Shown one piece after another: positions 1-12,000 of a DNA stretch of 64,000 nucleotides. The position numbers and the translations under genes were made by a program. Each line of letters opens with the position of its first letter. Within the stretch, counting starts at the first letter, position 1. The DNA is from Trichoplusia ni (taxonomy: Eukaryota; Arthropoda; Insecta; Lepidoptera; Noctuidae), in NCBI RefSeq assembly GCF_003590095.1, contig NC_039482.1:7395657-7459656 (forward strand), in the 5' to 3' direction. The notes under the pieces were generated by a model. It ran no database searches. It saw nothing but the letters and a program-made list of their open reading frames with translations, and was not told where the DNA came from.

Positions 1-1964
1 ACGAAATCTGGATCTTCAACAACCGTTTTACTTTTCTCGACTACCATAGATGAATTCAGGATATCTTTATCTTTAGCTTTTCGTAATCTCTCATCAATAA
101 GCTCATTTCTTTCGACACTAACCTTCTTTTTAGTTCTAGGTTTTCTATTAACCTTCCGTTTAACTTTATTGCTTTCATCTGAGGACCTGTAGTCGGTGTA
201 ATCTATACGTTTGACAGCCCGTCTGCGTCGGGACGCTGTGGAATCGATACTCGCAACCGTCGTAGTACTATTCCTTTTAGATATATCTATCTTCTTTTCT
301 TTGAAGTCATCGTCGCTGTCACTTGTGAAGTTGTAGATATCGACTTCAAAGGTGTTATCTGCGAGTTTAACTTTCTCGTTGTTGGCTGAGTCCTTCACTT
401 TGTCGAATATATCGTTCAGTTTCTTAGTTCTTGGGGACGGTGTTCTAGATTTCTTATTGCGTCTAGTTCGCGGTAATCTGATTTTCTTCTGACGTTCCTT
501 TTCTATATCTTTGTAACACGTTGCTGTTGTTTTTGGCGTTTTCTTCACCTTTATGGTGGATTGCGGTAGCTCCTCTGGGATATAAGAATCTTCAGCTAAT
601 TGTTCGTCTTTCGGTGAGTAAAGTTTACGTTTTCGTCGCACCTGTGGCGTTGTTAGGTCTGCATCGTTAGGTATATCTTTTGGCTTTTCAACGCTTGTCG
701 ATGCTACATCGGGACAGAAAACCTCGCTTATTTCTTTATTCGTTATTATTTCTTTTGGTTCATTAATAATGTGATCTACAGTTTTCTCCGCAGCACTTTC
801 TAAGCCCGCATCTTCTATAATAGTCGACATTTTAAACGTCGGTTCCAATTCAAGTTTGTTCTTACGTTTCGCGGCACGAGTTTTACCTTTTTTAGCCGCT
901 TTATATTTCAATTTAATAGGTTTCTTCTTACTTGCAGTATCTTTTGTAGATTCAATATCCTGTATAGTGTTCATAATATCTTTTAATGGCATATTCTCTT
1001 CAGGATCCGCAGTTATTTCATCTTCGTTTAAATACTTAGTGCATTTATCGAACACATCACAAACTTTATCGACCATACTATTCAGGCATTCTATAACCTC
1101 AATATTATTGAAATCGTACGTCACAATATTCTCTTCTACTTCATCAATCAATTCGAAACCGTCAACGAAGTCACTGGCTTCAGAACTAGTCTCATTTATT
1201 TTTTTGGCAAGAGTTGGACTAATAATGATTTCGCGAGTTTCCTTATTCTCAGTGAAGTGTTGAGAAAAGAATTCTTCCACGACTTGTTCGTCAAAGGACT
1301 GTTTATGTATGGGGTCTGTTTTGGGTGTTCTTCTTATTTTCCTCCTTGTATTAACAAAACAGGGAGTTTCATTGATAGCCTCGGTATTAGACTCGTCTGA
1401 AGTCGACGAGAGTACTTTTGACGTGATTTTTTTAACCTTATTTATTTTGACCTCATCAGCGTTAGGAGTATTCTCAATAGCCTCACTATTCTCCTCCAAA
1501 TCAGACTTCTTTTCTCCCGTATTAATCCCGCTATCAATTCTATCCGTTTTCTCTTTATTTTCTTTAGCTTGCAAGGCTTCATGTACCAACAAATCGACGA
1601 TATTATCCGGATTATAGTCCTTGCTTTTCGATAGCCGTTCCACTGTATCATTTATGATAGAATCGTCTGTAGAACCGATCGTAGCGACGAGTAAACAACT
1701 GGCGGTACTTGCATCTTCGTTTACAGCTGACAGGCGTCTCCCTTTAGACTTTCTAGAACTTTCTGGATCGCTCTGGGACTTTCGGTCCAGTTTATTTAAG
1801 TTCTTCTGGCACACGCCGTAAGGTTTGAATTTGAGTGTAGTGTTGTTGCTTTGGTTGTCGGCCTCACTGTATTCTGTCACTATGGATAGCTCGGGGAGCG
1901 CACACACGCTTACTGGTTCCTTATCATATTTGTAATGCGGTAAGGCAGCTAGCTTTTCGTGAAG
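1..1964 (-). other. Large last-in-window exon of the SYCP2-like gene (disordered tail)
   Basis: A single reading frame is open from the acceptor (TTATTCCAG before 1964) to base 1, about 654 codons, so it has neither its own start nor a stop in the window. Composition is K/E/D/S/T-rich with basic clusters (KRKLYSPKDE; SRTPSPRTKKLNDIFDK) and acidic runs (FTSDSDDDF), typical of a disordered nuclear protein. Near residue 1003 it reads DIYNF, which resembles a conserved YNF motif I recall from the SYCP2 tail. SP/TP sites could be cyclin-dependent kinase targets (inference). The plus-strand ORFs within this interval are mirror images of this exon. Confidence 0.75.
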
Positions 1965-4900
1965 CTGGAATAAATAAATAAAATGAATGACCTCTTTATC
2001 TTTAAATGAAAAGAGGATTTCACCAGCAGCGGCTAGTATTTGCTTGCATAGCCGTCTAGATAAAAAAGGACTGCCCCACGAGTATTTTTTTTAATCTAAC
2101 CTGGTATGTCCCACAGTTGGACAAAAAGCCTCTGGAAAATCCCTACTCCAAACTCAACCCACTCTTTGGGTTCAAAATCCTATCATAATTTGATTCAATT
2201 TATACAAAACTGTGAAGATATAAATGCCACTGTCTATTCTGTAAGCTTTGTGTGGTATACTATACAACATGTTTGTGTTTTTATCGTGGTCTACTGTTAC
2301 TCTGAGCGCATGCTTTGACTGCTTCACCGAGCGTTTTGGCAAACCCCCAGGCATAGTCTTTACCACTTACCTGTGCTAACGAGCTAGTAGATGCTGTAGA
2401 CGGTGACATACAAGCGAGGTTCTGACGAGATTTCACTATGTATCCTGAGAACATTATTTCTTATTATTACATAGGTAAACGTAGCTATAATATACATAGT
2501 CAGACATAATGAATACTGCATAATACAGTGTTCATACAAAATATATATTTTTACTAATATTATCACATGAAATTCAACTTTAAATAACTTTATAGAATGA
2601 ATTCTATTACTTGCTGTAATAATAAAATATATAAAATTCATATGTTAGTTAGTACCAAAACAGGTTAAATGTATCCTAACAAGAAAACCAGTTATGATTA
2701 TATAAGCTTGTATATCCTAAACCGTCTTTGTAGTGTTATGCAGATCTTGATTACCTACACATTAATCGAGATAAACTATTTTTTTTTTGTATTTATTTGA
2801 TACAACAATAATAAATAATAATATTTTAACAACAAATAAATACCTGAATGTGTACGTCGTTTCACTTCAACTGGGTGCGAAAACCTAGAGTCTTGCTCCT
2901 GAACAAAATACGATTATATTAAAAAATATCCCCAACTACCCTCACTCTTAGAAATTTGACAACTTAAATACACATTTCGGAAGTTTATTATTAACAGCTG
3001 TCAACAATACGGCAACAGTCACATATGTATTGATGTCTAGTAAAATCTGATGCGTTTTTACGTCATTTAAGACGGTGTTTTTATGTTATTGTATTATTAT
3101 AAAAATTTATAAGTAATATATGTATTTGTAAATGCAGATTTATGCACCCCTTTCGTCGGAAGTCTATAGAGTTTATCCTAAATAATAGCAACGAAGCGTC
3201 CCAATTAGTTATAAGATAACGATATAAGATATAATCGTGCGTCATTGCATAAGAATCGGCTTGATTTACCTCGATAAGGAATACTTAAATAATCTAAATA
3301 TACTCCGTTTGACGTAAATAGCAGGTGCACTCGACTATTATCGTGAGGAAGTTTAGTATCCTTTGACTTGTTTTTTTGTACTTATATGACTCAATCTGAA
3401 TTATATGGAATGGTTTTGACGTAAATGCTAACTTTCTCTTTAAGTTAACGCTGTAACTATGTTTGAGAAAGAAATAACTTAAAGCGTAGTGCTTTAAGTA
3501 GGCAGTTTCCAAAAGGTCAATAGTATATAGCAAAATTATAATGTATGTTTTTTCTCGGTGCATCACTAATGCTTGTTCTAATTCCGGCTGCTTTGTGCAT
3601 GGGCGTAACATATTTGTTTAAAACCAAGCAAAGCACGACTGAATAGTCCAGTCGAATTTAAACATTTGAACGTAATGGCGGTCACCCGGTAACCGACAAA
3701 AATACATATTTTATAATTTGACGATCAATGTGTTAACTTTAAAGAACAGAATCGAATTATAAAAGGGGCCACCCCCCACAATAATTTAAACTAGGGTTTT
3801 ATCCCTAAAAGAGAAATCCGAGCGATTTGAGTCGTCGTTTCAACGTGTCTTCTAAAATAAGTCATAAAATGGAAATACAATCGCATTATACTTTAAGATA
3901 CAAAGTACATAAATTACTCACAGAATTCTTGTTCACGTGGTCTGTCTTGACCGGCGATAACTCCAAACTCTTATCTAAATCCAAAAGTCTCTGAAATATT
4001 CAAAATCAAAAAAAAAAAAAATAGACCGTTTTCCAGGCAATTTAAAAACGTCACAGTAGCAACTCAAGGTATTTTGTTATTGTAAGAATTGTTTTGATTG
4101 TAGATAGGAAGCCAACCGTTCAAAACTATTTGTTTTATTATTCGCCGACAGATAACAGAATTGTTCAGGTATCGGCAAATAACTAGAACCGGTGATATGA
4201 CGCCATCAAGCAGAACATAAAAAATATAAGTACATCAATGCTTTAGTTTTGATTTTATCTTTATTTTAATCTTATTTTTTTTTTAAACCAACCAACCTCA
4301 ATTATATAAACGGATTTTAATAAAATAAACAAAGCAACCTAAATTGTTTTCTTCGATTGAAGTCGATCAGATTTTTTTTAAATTTTTATTTTAAGTCATA
4401 TGTAAAAGCATTTTAGCGTATTGACGATAGCATATCGCATGTCTTTCTCGAGTCTCCAGTCCTTACAAAATACATGGTGTGTGTATGTTTGCATCGCATC
4501 GGTTCGAAAGTTGTTCGAAAAGATATAAGTAAGCCATCAGTCATCAGTATGAACCCACCTGATACTTTTCATCGAAGACGTTCCTGAGCGCGGCGTCGAG
4601 TTTGGTGACGTCACAGCGCGAGGCGAGGTGCGCGGTGACGTCACAGGCCGCGAGCGGGCGCGCGAGCGGGGCGCGCACGCCGGGGGCCGCCAGCAGGCGC
4701 AGCGAGACCAGCAGGCGGGACGACTGGCTGCGGGGTAGTGCGGTAGTTACACAAAAACTGTTTATTAGGTTATGAGACTTTAAATCATAGCTCCAGAATA
4801 AGGTTGTGTGTGCACTGATGCAAAGAAAATAAGCTACTATAACTACTATAAGGTACTAGCTGTCCCGGCGAACTATGTATCGCCTAACAGTCGATGATAA

Positions 4901-7900
4901 TAATGCAGACAAAAATACATTTTACATGCAACTGATACCTATTTTATCACTGTTTAACCTTCCCTGGAGTACTACGAATATTTCAAGACTAAAATAAGCC
5001 AAATGGGTCCAGCCGTTTCGAGTTTTAGCGAAACTATATATACATACGCGATAGTGATGAGTGATATATTAGATAGCGTATGTAAAAATTAATTGTCACA
5101 CTGCAGCTAGTTCGCATGGAACCAGCCCATTATACAACTATTTTTACAATTAGTAACTTATATAAATATACATATATCAGTTTAAATAACATACATATGC
5201 AGCTTAGCGGTCTCCGTGTTGTCCTCGGTGATGACCAGCGTCTCGAAGGTCTTGAGGTTTCCGCAGCCGAAGGCCTCCAGCACTCGCGGGTCCATCAGCA
5301 CCGTCACACTCCGGTCGGCTGAGTTTATGTCGAGCCACGACTCTTGACGCTCTTCACCCTGGGAAGAGAATTATGCAGAAGAATTATTTTATGCATAATT
5401 GTACTTAATTAAGAACTTTCCTTTCAGGGATATTACTAATAGATGGCGTTGTAGAGCAGCATTTAATTAATGTCTTTTGAAGCAATATCTTATTAAGTGT
5501 TTTTGAAGTACTTACAGAGATGACGACAACTTTCCCAACAGTTAGCCTTCTGCATACAACTGATGTGATAAGGTTTTGCCTGCCATTGTGTGCGTTCAAG
5601 AAATCCCTTGCATCCTGTAGAAAGACCACGAAACTTGGTTAATATTGCGTTCACTGGAATACTAGGTTTTATTTTAGGTAAAGTAAAATGCCTAAAGAGT
5701 CTAGATCAATCCATCCAATGACTGAGGCCATCACTAACAGAAGCTCGAATGCTCCAAGCTCGTCGTGGCATCACGAGCCTACAATAGCATGAGGATTATT
5801 CCATGAGGATCAAAAACTTTGGTTGTACTCAATACGGAAAACTTAAGAAGACATCAAGTATTTTAAAACTATTTTTCCCCTCTTACCTGAAAGAAGTTAA
5901 CCCAGGGTCTCTCCAGAAATATCTCCACATCTTTCTCTTCGTACAGCGCTGGCGGGAACCACTTGGCTGCGGATGCAACCCTAAGGTTCCGATCTTGGCG
6001 TGGCAGCAGCCATCGGAGTAATGTCTCCATAATGCTGTACTGGGTCGGCAGGTGGCCACAGCTAGCCATGTAGGTTGATAGCTTGACACTATGGAAGAAA
6101 CATTTGCTGAATGGATAACTGTCTTTTAAAGAGTGTAAGATATATTGACATGTAGGGCACGCTCGATAACTCTACCTACATAATAATCGAAATTAACCAA
6201 CCTAAATCGAATATCCATGTCTATACGGGAAAGTCTAACGAAACATCCAAAGATTCTTAAAAAACTTAGTATATAAAAATGTTAGCTTCCCAGAAAGAAA
6301 AAACTTTAAGGTATTCGTAAGTCTATCCCCTATTAAGTATTATCGGAAACCATGGGCTTTCGCTGGTAACAATATTAACTAAATATAATTTTCAGTGATC
6401 GCAGCGTTTATTTCGCCGTGTCCCTATATTGTCTATCTTACGAGTTACGGCCATTATTGTTAACTAACCCAACAACAATACTACAATTGTTTTAAAATAT
6501 TGTATGGTAAGCTCAAAGTCTAAACGTACAAGGTCGTAAACGGACAAAAAAGTTTGGGAACCCCCGGACACTGCACAAATAAACGCTGTTGTTTACATTG
6601 TTGATATGAATGTATAATTTCCTACTACAATCTCAGCTTATCTTCATTTACTACAACGATCGGATTACTTACTATATAATATTATCTAATCACTGATATG
6701 ACGCTTTTCGGAAGCCCCGACTTCAATAAAAAAGTCATCGATATTTTGGAATACATGGTGATAATATTTGTGAGAGTAAGTACTCTGAGTACTCTCACTA
6801 ATATTATCACCATTGTATTTATTGTATTAATATGGTTTTTATATCTACTTAGATTAGGGCTTAAAGTAGTATTATAAAAGGGGTGAAAGAGGCTTCTGTA
6901 AACTATATTACTATAAGAATTGATAGTAGACCCTCTGTTGGATTTCCTTATAGGCAATATATTTTTTGTTTTAGAGGGGGAATCCTCATGGACAAATGGA
7001 CACCCACATTTATTTTTTAGAGCCACTACAACATTTCACTTCAATTAGGTAAAGAATAGTTTATATTGACTATTTTTCTTCAGTATTCCTATTTATGACT
7101 AAGCTATGACTAACTTTTTCAGGTGGCTGTTCAGAATCATTCATTTATTAGGCATGTTACCTTATCTATTGGTTATTCAAGCATATAACGTTCTCATTAT
7201 CAGGCCATTGAGACATATTCAAGTGTATTAGTCAGTGTTAAACCCTAAACAGTAAAAACCCTAAGTTAAAATTATGCTGAAATAATTCAATGATAACTAG
7301 TTTGCATATTACTCACAATATATTTATAAAGTGTTTTAAGAAATTGTTTTCTATAACTTACTTGTATTACACTTAATATGTAGACGCATTGAAGAGATCT
7401 AAAAAAATAAGCATCTTGCAACAAATTTAAACTTACAAGAAGTGTGCAAACTTATTCCGGAGAGCATATCTGATCTCCCGGCTGGACTCGGAGCAGTATA
7501 AGTTGAAACAGTGCAGGATCTCATGCCGCTGGGTGGCATCTGGACGGCTGTTAGTGGCCAAGTCTAGCAGGCACTCTGAGGTGTATTCCACTAGGACATT
7601 GGGAAGAGAACTGTCTTTGTGACAGATTTCCTGTGAATGTTGAATTATAAGCATAAAAAATATTATTTTATTTGACTATCTTGACAATGTTTGCTCAATA
7701 ACTTGATATTTTTCTGTTGGAATATTTAAATGCATGCTTATTATGTAAGATTGGTAGAATTGAAAAGTCTATGGAATACCTAATTTTATGGATGGTTTTC
7801 AATCTTGCTTGTATTTTAGAGTAACTGCTAAAAGCTTTCAAAACATGAATTTTCCAAGAACATATTGTCCAAGCGTGTGTATTTATGTGCAGAAAAGTAT

Positions 7901-8519
7901 AAATAAATAAGGCTTTATTTAACATAGAACAGTATCCCCTGGGTGTAACTCCTATGTGTATGTTATGACATTCTTCCCATCATACAATTTTTTTTTATAG
8001 AGCGCAACTTGCGCAATGAAAATGAAAAAAAAATATAAGCATAATTTTCTTCAAAGTTCCACGTATAAACCTTACCTTAATAAATCTGAGCAATAATTTT
8101 AAGAAACTCCACCATTGTAGATTATGCCTCACTAAATGTTTCCTAATAGCATCAAGCCAGTACTGCAGCAGATTCACAAGTTCCTTACTTAGAACTCCCC
8201 ATGTTTTCGACGTCGGTAAAGTTAACATACGCTCGAATATAAGGCATGCAATACCATTTTCGTCAGTTTTGTTGAAATACTGTAAAATACAATAATTATG
8301 CAACATATACAATATAGGAAAATATCAATTATAACGTAGAACTATTAAGCAATTAAAATCAAGCACCTCAATTTCTAACGATCGAATTTTCTTTAGCGCA
8401 AGAACAGCCGACAAATTCAATTGTATTTTTGAAGTTCTACATTTTTCAGCAGCATCTTGAGTAATTGATATGTATTCATTCAAACTATGAACACTTTTTA
8501 ATAACTTTCCGATATCCAT
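1..8519 (-). CDS. SYCP2: SYCP2-like synaptonemal complex protein, 11 exons, runs off the left edge
   Basis: Eleven exons read right to left: 8519-8367, 8279-8076, 7630-7437, 6088-5887, 5614-5516, 5358-5195, 4727-4559, 3990-3922, 2898-2844, 2444-2371 and 1964-1 (open at the edge). Each border is GT..AG and every phase joins, giving 1,115 residues without a stop. Seen: residues 1-250 are helical and leucine-rich (WWSFLKLLLRFIK; METLLRWLLP; AKWFPPALYEEKD), followed by DARDFLNAHNGR near 252 and a beta-rich stretch with SWLDINSADRSVTVL near 292. Known: vertebrate SYCP2 begins with an armadillo-like domain, then an Spt16M-like domain with similar FLN.LNGR and FWIDFN motifs, and builds the lateral/axial elements of meiotic chromosomes. 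The rest is a lysine/glutamate/serine-rich tail, as in SYCP2. The start is the first ATG of exon 1, 66 bp downstream of an E2F-like site. Family assignment rests on remembered motifs, so it is likely but not proven. The C terminus is outside the window. Confidence 0.72.
4852..5060 (-). repeat. LINE 3'-end fragment in an intron
   Basis: Read on the minus strand it ends in GGACAGCTAGT and contains GGCTGGACCCATTTGGC. This is the style of an abundant lepidopteran LINE 3' region with CCAGCCGTTT/GAGTTTTAGCG motifs. It lies in the intron between SYCP2-like exons 6 and 7. Family name not verified. Confidence 0.5.
6750..6819. other. 70-nt imperfect hairpin in an intron
   Basis: The left arm (AATACATGGTGATAATATT...) and right arm (...AATATTATCACCATTGTATT) pair over about 30 bp with a few mismatches around a short loop. 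It sits in the SYCP2-like intron 3. Size and shape suit a microRNA precursor or the relic of a small palindromic MITE; sequence alone cannot decide. Confidence 0.5.
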
Positions 8520-9462
8520 TTTAAAGATATTGGAATTCTAGTTATTCCATTAGGAATAAATATTTTTACCAGAAATTGCCGCGAGGCGCGAAACAATTTG
8601 AAAAGACGCTTATTTTCCGAATTGACGGCATGTTTTGTTAGTTTGGCATTTCCGGTTAGGGTGTGTTTACTCTAGATGTAATGTTAAAACTATAATATAA
8701 AAATGTATTCGATATCCCCATTACGAAAGATTGCTAAGTGTAATAGGGATGATGCTGTTTTCATTCATTTAAAATATTCATATATTTGAAATAATTTTTA
8801 AATATGTTTCAAAGTTATGAAATTCGATTAAAAAACTAACCTATTGTAATAAATGCGCTCCTAACAGTAACACGCAGGAAAATCAATTTAAACAGATTTT
8901 ACGTTTAGTTTCGCACAATATTTCTTTGTATTTCTCAAATTAATTGACATGATTTTACACGTTACTTCTTTAAGTTTTTCATTAAATTGTTGATAATATA
9001 TTTATTCTTCATACTAGTTTCTATTAATATCACTAAATACTAAATGATAATGTTTTAAAATTCTCGTTCATTTAAAGTTGACGACAATGAAACGTTTTAA
9101 GAGCTATTGTTCGCTCGTAACTTCATACTAGATCGGTCAGGTTGGCAGGTTGGTAACAGTGACGCTTGAAGTTTGTCGTGTGAAGGATTTTCGATTTGTC
9201 TTGTCTGTGTGGTCGCTCTGTGGGGTCCATTCAGCGACTAAAAAGTAATTTACGGCTAAAATCTTCTCGAAATGATAATACTTTATAGATAACGCATTGA
9301 TATAAAATGTTGAATAATTTTACGGAGTGTTCAATCTTTACGTTTCTTCTTTTTTATCGCACATTCAGTTCAGTGTTATGATCGCGTCATAGCGCACGTC
9401 TCCAACAAGAAACCAGTCGATATTATGCGGCCCGAACGCGACAACTACATAAGGATACAATT
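8520..9462. promoter_or_regulatory. Divergent promoter region between SYCP2-like gene and GlcT
   Basis: The two start codons face away from each other across about 0.94 kb, with no coding exon visible between them. The interval must hold both core promoters and at least the GlcT 5' leader. No clear TATA box was assigned. Short upstream ORFs lie near the GlcT start (9307-9381, 9378-9392, 9425-9466). Confidence 0.55.
8586..8593 (-). promoter_or_regulatory. E2F/DP-like site
   Basis: GCGCGAAA on plus is TTTCGCGC on minus, matching the TTTSSCGC E2F consensus. It lies 66 bp upstream of the SYCP2-like ATG, a plausible position for a cell-cycle or germline gene. An 8-base match can be chance; function is inferred. 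Confidence 0.35.
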
Positions 9463-9466
9463 ATGA
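9425..9466 (+). promoter_or_regulatory. Upstream ORF whose stop overlaps the GlcT start codon
   Basis: ATG at 9425 opens a 13-residue ORF (MRPERDNYIRIQL) ending in TGA at 9464-9466, one base out of step with the GlcT ATG at 9463 (ATGATG). Ribosomes starting here would terminate on top of the main start, so it could reduce or couple GlcT translation. It matters only if the transcript begins upstream of 9425. A tiny ORF (9378-9392, MIAS) lies just upstream. Confidence 0.45.
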
Positions 9467-10656
9467 TGCCTATGGTGTATACGGTGTATGGTTTTGCCAT
9501 ATTTTTTATTGTCGCGTGGGTGTGTCTGTGGTTAATACACATAATGGCTTACTCTTACTCAAAGTGGAAGCTTCATCGAACAGTGGACCGGTCACCGCCT
9601 GAACAGCCGTACCCCGGTGTTTCTATACTGAAGCCGCTCACAGGTGTCGATCCGAATCTCTTCTCAAACCTGGAAACGTTTTTCACTCTGGACTATCCAT
9701 CGTATGAGTTATTGTTCTGTGTGGAAAATGAGCACGACCCTGCGGTCATGTTAGTGAACAGCCTCATTCATAAACATCCTCACATAGACGCTCGTCTGTT
9801 TACGGGCGGGTTACGAGTCGGTGTCAACCCCAAGATCAACAACATGCAACCGGCCTATTTGGCGGCAAAATACCCGATGGTGCTGATCAGCGACGCGGGG
9901 ATCCGCATGCGAGACGACTCCCTACTGGACATGGTGCAGCATATGCGGGACGACGTCGCGATCGTGCACCAGATGCCGTTCACCTGCGACGCCGAGGGCT
10001 TCGCCGGTGTCTACGAGAAGGTGTTGTTCGGCACGGCGCAGGCGCGCCTGTACCTCGGCGCGGACTTCCTGGGCATCAACTGTCACGTGGGCATGTCGTC
10101 GCTGGTGCGGCGCTGCGCGCTGGAGGAGGCGGGCGGGCTGCGCGCCTTCGCCGACTACCTGGCCGAGGACTACTTCATGGCCAAGGACATCGTGTCGCGC
10201 GGCTGGCGGATGCGCGTGGCGTCGCTGCCGGCGCTGCAGAACTCGGGCACGCGCTCGGTGGGCGCGCTGCAGGCGCGGCTGCGGCGCTGGGCGCGCCTGC
10301 GCATCGCCATGGTGCCCACCATGGCGCTGCTGGAGCCGCTGACGGAGTGCATGCCGCTGGGCGCGGGCGCGGCCTGGGCGGCGGGCCAGCTGTTCGGCGC
10401 GGAGCCGCTGCCCTTCTTCCTGGTGCATGTGCTCGTGTGGTTCCTCTCGGACTGGCTGATGCTCCGGTCAGTGCAGAACGGCTCGCCGCCGTTCACCAAA
10501 GTGCAGTTTTTGCTAGGCTGGGTGTGGAGCGAGTGCTGCGCGCCCTTCGTGCTGGCCGCGGCGCTCCTCAGCCCGGAGATCTCGTGGCGGACTCGCTGTT
10601 ACCGGCTGGACTGGGGCGGCCGCGCGCACGAACTCAATCCCAAGCTCAAGTTCTGA
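9463..10656 (+). CDS. GlcT: Ceramide glucosyltransferase (GlcT-1/UGCG type)
   Basis: Transfers glucose from UDP-glucose to ceramide on the cytosolic face of the Golgi, the first step to glucosylceramide and the complex glycosphingolipids (family knowledge, GT21). The 397-residue length fits the family. Seen: an N-terminal membrane anchor (residues 6-28), then GT21 motifs in order: D1 at D92 (ENEHDPA), VNPKINN at 121-127, D2 at D144 (SDAGIR), D3 at D236 (AEDYFMAKDI), and RLRRW at 272-276 as the (Q/R)xxRW motif. Hydrophobic C-terminal segments follow, then SWRTRCYRL. The ATG at 9463 is the first of ATGATG; Met2 or Met4 are also possible. The coding sequence is one exon. The 3' half (9900-10450) is strikingly GC-rich compared with its surroundings. 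It is divergent from the SYCP2-like gene. The frame is undamaged and all catalytic motifs are present. Confidence 0.95.
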   Translation: MMPMVYTVYGFAIFFIVAWVCLWLIHIMAYSYSKWKLHRTVDRSPPEQPYPGVSILKPLTGVDPNLFSNLETFFTLDYPSYELLFCVENEHDPAVMLVNSLIHKHPHIDARLFTGGLRVGVNPKINNMQPAYLAAKYPMVLISDAGIRMRDDSLLDMVQHMRDDVAIVHQMPFTCDAEGFAGVYEKVLFGTAQARLYLGADFLGINCHVGMSSLVRRCALEEAGGLRAFADYLAEDYFMAKDIVSRGWRMRVASLPALQNSGTRSVGALQARLRRWARLRIAMVPTMALLEPLTECMPLGAGAAWAAGQLFGAEPLPFFLVHVLVWFLSDWLMLRSVQNGSPPFTKVQFLLGWVWSECCAPFVLAAALLSPEISWRTRCYRLDWGGRAHELNPKLKF

Positions 10657-11689
10657 GCCCCATCCCTCCCTCATACTCGAAAGCTTTAATTTGGTGAATG
10701 TTTACGTTTTACCAGTGTATATTAGTCTGTTTGAGTGCGACTGAATTTTCGAATGTGTGTTTATAGTTAATATAGTATTAAGTTTTTATTTTAATTGCTA
10801 TAATGTTAGTTTTGAACGAACAGTGGTTAATTGTTGCTTTTGTTTTAGAAAGATTTGTACATTTGTTAGATTAAAGTTACATCACATTTTATTTATTTTT
10901 GGTAATTTATTTTTACCGGATCTGTGTGGTCAGTAATTGGAATTTATGTCAAGCGAGTGATGTCCGTAACAAGTACAGTGAATTGTATGTCTGCTGTGGA
11001 CCAGCGGCTTGGCCTGGTCCATCCCATGGTGAACTTGGATGTGTCCACTGTAATGTGTATGCCATAATCTATGTATCTCAGTATAGAAACCGTGATTTGT
11101 TCCTTAGTACCTTGTGTAAAATGTAAAATATTGAAATGTGATAAGGAGAAGTCTAGTGTTAGGTACATAACTGAACTGCATAATTCTCAACTCAATACGT
11201 ACATATTTGTATCATTATGTAATTCCCATAAACAATGTTGTATTGTAATACCTAATTCTAAATACATGAAGTACAGGGTTATACTCTAAAGAATACAATG
11301 TGATCAACATATATGCTATGTTTTATTTAATATGCACCTGCAAGATACATAATGTATTAAAACCATATTTCATTATAATTCCTTCACAACAAATTGAAGC
11401 AAACTAAAATTCTAGATCAGAATCTGTATTTTACATTATGACATTCTATTCTAAAATATGCCCAATTCATCAATATACTGTGCATATAGCATACGCGTAA
11501 TTTATGCGAAATATAAAAGTAAATTTGTATAAAAGATACATTTAAAAATGTACATAATTAATTTATAATTTACATGCAAACATCTATTTCCGGAATACTT
11601 CCTAGACAAGTGACATTTTGACAACCATTGATGCCGATCGAATCACTAAAATGTAACGTGTATTGTGTAGTGACTAATCCAAGTTACGA
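10657..11689 (+). other. GlcT 3' UTR and AT-rich spacer
   Basis: No coding exon is recognised. The first several hundred bases probably form the GlcT 3' UTR; an ATTAAA at about 10870 could be a polyadenylation signal, but none of the candidates is compelling. Short ORFs here lack domain features. Confidence 0.4.
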
Positions 11690-12000
11690 CACTGCCCAAA
11701 AATGTCACTTCTATAAACAAAAGCGATTTCTGTCGTTACAAATACAAGTCGAACTCGCAACTCTGAGGGCTATATACAAATAGGCTAAAGAAAAAGCAAA
11801 TCGGAAAACATACCCATCAAATTTATAACCGTACAAATCGTTACTTAACCTCTATTTTTATTGTTATAACTGCAACACAAATATTTCAATTGTGTAGCTA
11901 TGACAGTTTATGATATACAGCCTGGTAACAGAAGGGCTTAGGCAGACAGCGGCACCTGAATAATAGGGTTCCTTTATTACCCGGACCCTTTATAACGGAA
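11690..12000 (+). repeat. Dispersed LINE-like repeat ('AAGTGCGAGTCGGACT' family), diverged copy
   Basis: It shares an ordered set of motifs with copies at 13432-13570 and 14030-14310: GTCGAACTCGCA, 'ACAAATAGGCTAAAG', 'AATTTATAACCGT', 'TAGCTATGACAGTTT' and 'CCTGGTAACAGAAGG'. Within-window recurrence is the evidence; the class (probably LINE 3' region) is from memory of lepidopteran repeats. Confidence 0.5.

Noticed and set aside
856..1821. Plus-strand ORFs at 856-1263, 1309-1617 and 1621-1821
   Set aside because: They lie opposite the long minus-strand SYCP2-like exon, have no domain, and are antisense shadows.
9922..10697. ORFs overlapping GlcT in other frames (9922-10428 minus, 10007-10342, 10347-10697 plus)
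   Set aside because: Arginine/alanine-rich translations produced by the GC-rich codon bias of GlcT.
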